Below are positions 6,495 through 9,731 of a stretch of DNA of 9,731 nt, one piece after another. The stretch lies in NCBI GenBank assembly GCA_051269965.1, contig JBNMFK010000139.1:1-9731 (forward strand), in the 5' to 3' direction. Positions within the stretch are counted from its first letter, which is position 1; each line of letters opens with the position of its first letter. Made by a program: the position numbers and the translations under genes. This stretch comes from Arcticibacterium sp051269965 (GTDB lineage: Bacteria; Bacteroidota; Bacteroidia; Cytophagales; Spirosomataceae). The notes below the pieces were generated by a model that saw nothing but the letters and a program-made list of their open reading frames with translations, made no database searches and was not told the DNA's origin.

Positions 6495-9400
6495 ATGTCG
6501 TCATTCAAAATCTACGGTTCTTCAGCTGGTTCGGGTAAGACTTTTACCCTTACTAAAACTTACCTACACCTACTTCTAAGTTCCAATAGCCCTCATTATT
6601 TTAAGCAAATACTCGCCATAACGTTTACCAATGATGCCGCTTCAGAAATGAAAGTAAGGATTTTGGATGCTTTGAAGGAACTCGGTAACGACGAGTCTAA
6701 GATGTCTTCCAAAACAAAAGCCCTATGGGTCATCCTTAAAGAAGAAATGTCCAAGGTGCATCCCCTAGAAATTCAAAAAAGAGCGAAAGCCAGTTTTGAA
6801 CAAATCTTACAAGACTATGCGGATTTCAATGTAAAGACCATAGATAGTTTCACAAATCAGCTCGTAAGTTCATTTTCATTGGATTTAGGCCTGCCCTACA
6901 ACTACGAAGTAGTTTTAGACAAAAAGCCACTGCTCCTCAAAGCGGTAGAACGGGTATTTGATAAGATAGGCGTTCCTGGTTTTGAGCATCTTTCAAAACT
7001 GATTGAAAATTATGCTTTAGAGCAGGCAGACGAAGGGAAAAATTGGCAAATGCTCGTACCAAATTTGGCAGATTTTGCGAATAATATATTCAATGACCAA
7101 TACTATGCTTTGATTCAAAAAAATGAGGGATTAGTCTATTCCGATTATCTATCGGTCAAAAAGAACATAAATACTTCCATAAAAGTCATTCAAAATACTT
7201 TTTTGGACTTTGGCAAAAAAGGAAAAAAACTATTGGAGCAAGAACTGCTTGAAATTGAACATTTCGCTCACAAAAAATCTGGCTTTGCGGCTATTTTTCT
7301 TCATGCTCAAAATGTAGACAGCGAGGTCTTAAATAAGATTTGGGAGCCTAAACCTAGGATGTTAGATGCCATTAATAATGATAAATGGTACATTGAAAAA
7401 GCTCCTGAAGATATCAAAATTAGAATTGACAAAATCAAGGGCGAAGTCTCTGAATGGTTTAATAACCTTTTGAGTTTCCTCAGTAAGGAAAAACCAAAAT
7501 ACCTCTTATTTCAGGAGATGCGAAAAAGTCTAGATAATCTAGCCTTGCTTTCTGAAGTTAGTGATGAGTTTGGTAAAATTCTTCATGAAAACGATTTAGC
7601 ATACATAACCGACTTTAATAGACGAATAAATAAGGTAGTGGCTAACGAGCCGGTACCCTATATTTTTGAGCGTTTGGGTGAAAAATATAATCACATCCTA
7701 ATTGATGAGTTTCAGGATACCTCAGACATTCAATATTTCAACCTGCTCCCCCTTATTGAAAACGCATTGGCTAAAAACCATTTTAATATGTTGGTAGGAG
7801 ACCCAAAACAATCTATCTATAGATTTAGAGGTGGTAAAGTGGAGCTTATGATTCATGTTTTGAACAAGAACGTAGAAGCACTTCATCAAAACGAACTTCT
7901 CACAGATATTCAAAAGGAGACGGTAGCCTTCACTACACTCCAAGTAGAGAAAGAAAGCCTTGAAAAAAACTATCGTAGCAAAAAAGAGATCATTTCATTT
8001 AACAATCTGTTATTCACTCAAATAGCTGAATCTTCAGAAGAAAGTATCATTCAGCAGGCCTTTGAAAACAAAACACAAGCTTTCCATGAACACTCTAAAA
8101 AAGGAGGGCATGTAGAATTAAACCTACTAGAAGATATAAAAGGGGAAGACCAAACAGACGAACTTACTTGGACATTAGAAGAAATAGAGCGTGCAATAAA
8201 CCGAGCCAAAGAGCAAGGCTTTGACCACAAGGACATAGCCATATTATGTAGAAAAACAAAAGGTCAAGCAGCAGAAATAGCCGAACACCTTATAGCCAAG
8301 GATTATCCTGTAATCTCATCTGACTCCCTTTTGCTTAAAAATAAAATTGGCATTTCTTTTTTGATAAGTCTTTTAAAGGCTTATCAAGATCCAAAAAGTC
8401 CAACCAAAAATGCGGATGTCATTCTACTCTATTTTAGATACAACGGCCTAAAAATACCAACCGACCTGAATTTTAGAGATAGAGAACTTACTTGTTGGAC
8501 GTTTTTTGAAACCCTTAGTATTAAGCTAGATTTTAAAACCCTAGGGGCATTTGGTTTATATCAATTGACAGAGTCCTTTGCCAATAAAATGGGCATGTTT
8601 GAAGATGCCGCCCTCCTGCCCTATTTATTTGCACTGCTAGATGTGGTTCAAAACCATATTAAGAAATCCGGAAACAGCCTATCTGAGTTCTTGACACTTT
8701 GGGAACAAAACTCAAAGACTTATGCTCTCTCTACCTCAAAATCTAATGCCATTACTGTTTCAACGATCCATAAGGCTAAGGGCTTAGAGTATCCTGTCGT
8801 GATTATTCCATTTGCCAATTGGTCTCTAAAGCCAAACAACCGTTCCACTTTTTGGGTCAATTTAGAGGACGTCAATTATAAGGAATTTGACAACAAGTTA
8901 AAGACCGCACCCTTAATTTTCAAAAAAGACCTAGCTGCCACCAAAATTGTGGAACAGTATCAAAGAGAACTGGAATTTAATAAACTAGAAGCCCTAAACG
9001 TACTTTACGTGGCCTTAACTAGGCCAGTAGATAGATTATATATCTTGGCTAAAAAGCCGACAATGAGTGTATTAGATAGTGTTTATCCTTATCTCAGACA
9101 ATTTGCTGAAAACCATACTCCCACGCCTAGTACCACTAGCTATATCTTCGCCGAGGGAGACAAGAAAGAACCAGAAGAACAGAAGGAGGAGTCAAAAGAG
9201 GTCTATAGACTAAAAAAAATACATAGTCGTGAAAACTTAGGTAGATTAAAGCTAAAATCTAGTGTCGATAGAGTCCTCAATGAACAAAACCAAAGGGACA
9301 AAGGAAATATTATTCACAGTCTATTCTCCGAGATCAAAAAGGCCGAAGATTTAGAACAAGCATTACAGCAAATTCAATTTGAGGGACTCATTCTCGAAAA

Positions 9401-9710
9401 AGAAAAAGACGAGTTAAGAGAAGACGCCATTGTAATCTTAGAACATCCTGAACTCAAACACCTCTTTTCTGGAGATATTCGTGTTGAAAATGAACGAGAT
9501 ATATTACAAAATAACGCAGAAATAAGTAGACCAGATAGGGTTGTTCTGATTGATCAGAAGGCTATAGTGATAGATTATAAAACAGGTCAAAAAAGAGATA
9601 GCCACCTACGTCAAATAAAACATTATGGAGAACTCTACAGAGAAATGGGTTTTAAGGAAATAGAAATGCTGATCATTTATCTGAGCCCTTTAGAGATTGT
9701 TCGAATTTAG
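6495..9710 (+). CDS. addA: AddA/RecB-like UvrD-family helicase with C-terminal PD-(D/E)XK nuclease
   Basis: This intact 1071-residue protein is predicted to unwind and resect DNA at double-strand breaks for recombination and to degrade linear DNA in the cytoplasm. Superfamily-1 motifs occur in order: motif I GSSAGSGKT (8-16, K15), motif Ia AITFTNDAASEM (from about 41), motif II ILIDEFQDT (401-409, D404/E405), motif III VGDPKQSIYRFRGG (434-447), motif IV NYRS (492-495), motif V VSTIHKAKGLEY (755-766) and motif VI NVLYVALTR (835-843). The C-terminal RecB-type nuclease keeps GNIIH (H941), PDRVV (D1014), IDYKTG (D1027, K1029) and QIKHY (Q1040, Y1044), so both activities look intact. ATG at 6495 is preferred because motif I begins seven residues later, as usual in the family; TTG at 6474 lies in the promoter region. 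AddA fits better than RecB because Bacteroidota generally use AddAB-type enzymes, but no AddB partner is visible. UvrD-helicase nuclease is the safe description. Confidence 0.92.
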   Translation: MSSFKIYGSSAGSGKTFTLTKTYLHLLLSSNSPHYFKQILAITFTNDAASEMKVRILDALKELGNDESKMSSKTKALWVILKEEMSKVHPLEIQKRAKASFEQILQDYADFNVKTIDSFTNQLVSSFSLDLGLPYNYEVVLDKKPLLLKAVERVFDKIGVPGFEHLSKLIENYALEQADEGKNWQMLVPNLADFANNIFNDQYYALIQKNEGLVYSDYLSVKKNINTSIKVIQNTFLDFGKKGKKLLEQELLEIEHFAHKKSGFAAIFLHAQNVDSEVLNKIWEPKPRMLDAINNDKWYIEKAPEDIKIRIDKIKGEVSEWFNNLLSFLSKEKPKYLLFQEMRKSLDNLALLSEVSDEFGKILHENDLAYITDFNRRINKVVANEPVPYIFERLGEKYNHILIDEFQDTSDIQYFNLLPLIENALAKNHFNMLVGDPKQSIYRFRGGKVELMIHVLNKNVEALHQNELLTDIQKETVAFTTLQVEKESLEKNYRSKKEIISFNNLLFTQIAESSEESIIQQAFENKTQAFHEHSKKGGHVELNLLEDIKGEDQTDELTWTLEEIERAINRAKEQGFDHKDIAILCRKTKGQAAEIAEHLIAKDYPVISSDSLLLKNKIGISFLISLLKAYQDPKSPTKNADVILLYFRYNGLKIPTDLNFRDRELTCWTFFETLSIKLDFKTLGAFGLYQLTESFANKMGMFEDAALLPYLFALLDVVQNHIKKSGNSLSEFLTLWEQNSKTYALSTSKSNAITVSTIHKAKGLEYPVVIIPFANWSLKPNNRSTFWVNLEDVNYKEFDNKLKTAPLIFKKDLAATKIVEQYQRELEFNKLEALNVLYVALTRPVDRLYILAKKPTMSVLDSVYPYLRQFAENHTPTPSTTSYIFAEGDKKEPEEQKEESKEVYRLKKIHSRENLGRLKLKSSVDRVLNEQNQRDKGNIIHSLFSEIKKAEDLEQALQQIQFEGLILEKEKDELREDAIVILEHPELKHLFSGDIRVENERDILQNNAEISRPDRVVLIDQKAIVIDYKTGQKRDSHLRQIKHYGELYREMGFKEIEMLIIYLSPLEIVRI

Positions 9711-9731
9711 GTATCAGGAAATTCAAATTTT

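Noticed and set aside
7722..8242. Minus-strand open frames within the helicase gene
   Set aside because: They overlap conserved helicase motifs III and IV and nearby sequence on the other strand and have no signature of their own.
6495..9710. Anti-phage defence module built on the helicase-nuclease
   Set aside because: The motif set and C-terminal RecB-type nuclease fit a housekeeping AddA-like repair enzyme. No toxin, methylase, protease or other defence partner is beside it in the window.

Overview
The window reads as chromosomal DNA from a Bacteroidota bacterium, probably a Cytophagales-like lineage. The support is its AT-rich composition, a TonB-dependent receptor with an N-terminal carboxypeptidase-regulatory-like domain, a large secreted mosaic protein ending in a Cys-containing C-terminal module common in that group, a TAnnTTTG-type -7 box, and the lack of strong Shine-Dalgarno sequences. 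The order-level call is an inference. No search was run.

Layout: (1) 1-3639, + strand: the 3' part of a very large secreted CotH-kinase protein, open at the window's left edge. It carries a beta-sandwich domain, a lamin-tail domain, a chitobiase/hexosaminidase-C-like domain, the CotH kinase domain, an InlB-like repeat, a second beta-sandwich and a C-terminal module. (2) 3649-4018, - strand: a degraded TfoX/Sxy N-terminal-domain gene with three separate lesions (ATG changed to ATA, an in-frame TAA, a +1 T-run frameshift). (3) 4068-6359, - strand: an intact TonB-dependent outer-membrane receptor. (4) 6360-6494: a divergent promoter region with a -7 box and a perfect 20-bp dyad. (5) 6495-9710, + strand: an intact AddA/RecB-like UvrD helicase with a C-terminal PD-(D/E)XK nuclease, a double-strand-break repair enzyme.

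The genes do not form one pathway. The CotH protein and the receptor both act at the cell surface, but they converge across the pseudogene rather than forming an operon. The receptor and the helicase-nuclease are divergent and share a 135-bp intergenic region. No IS element, CRISPR array, tRNA, rRNA or phage gene was seen. I found no convincing new multi-gene system. The best observations are the TfoX-family pseudogene, the architecture of the CotH protein and the palindrome in the divergent promoter.
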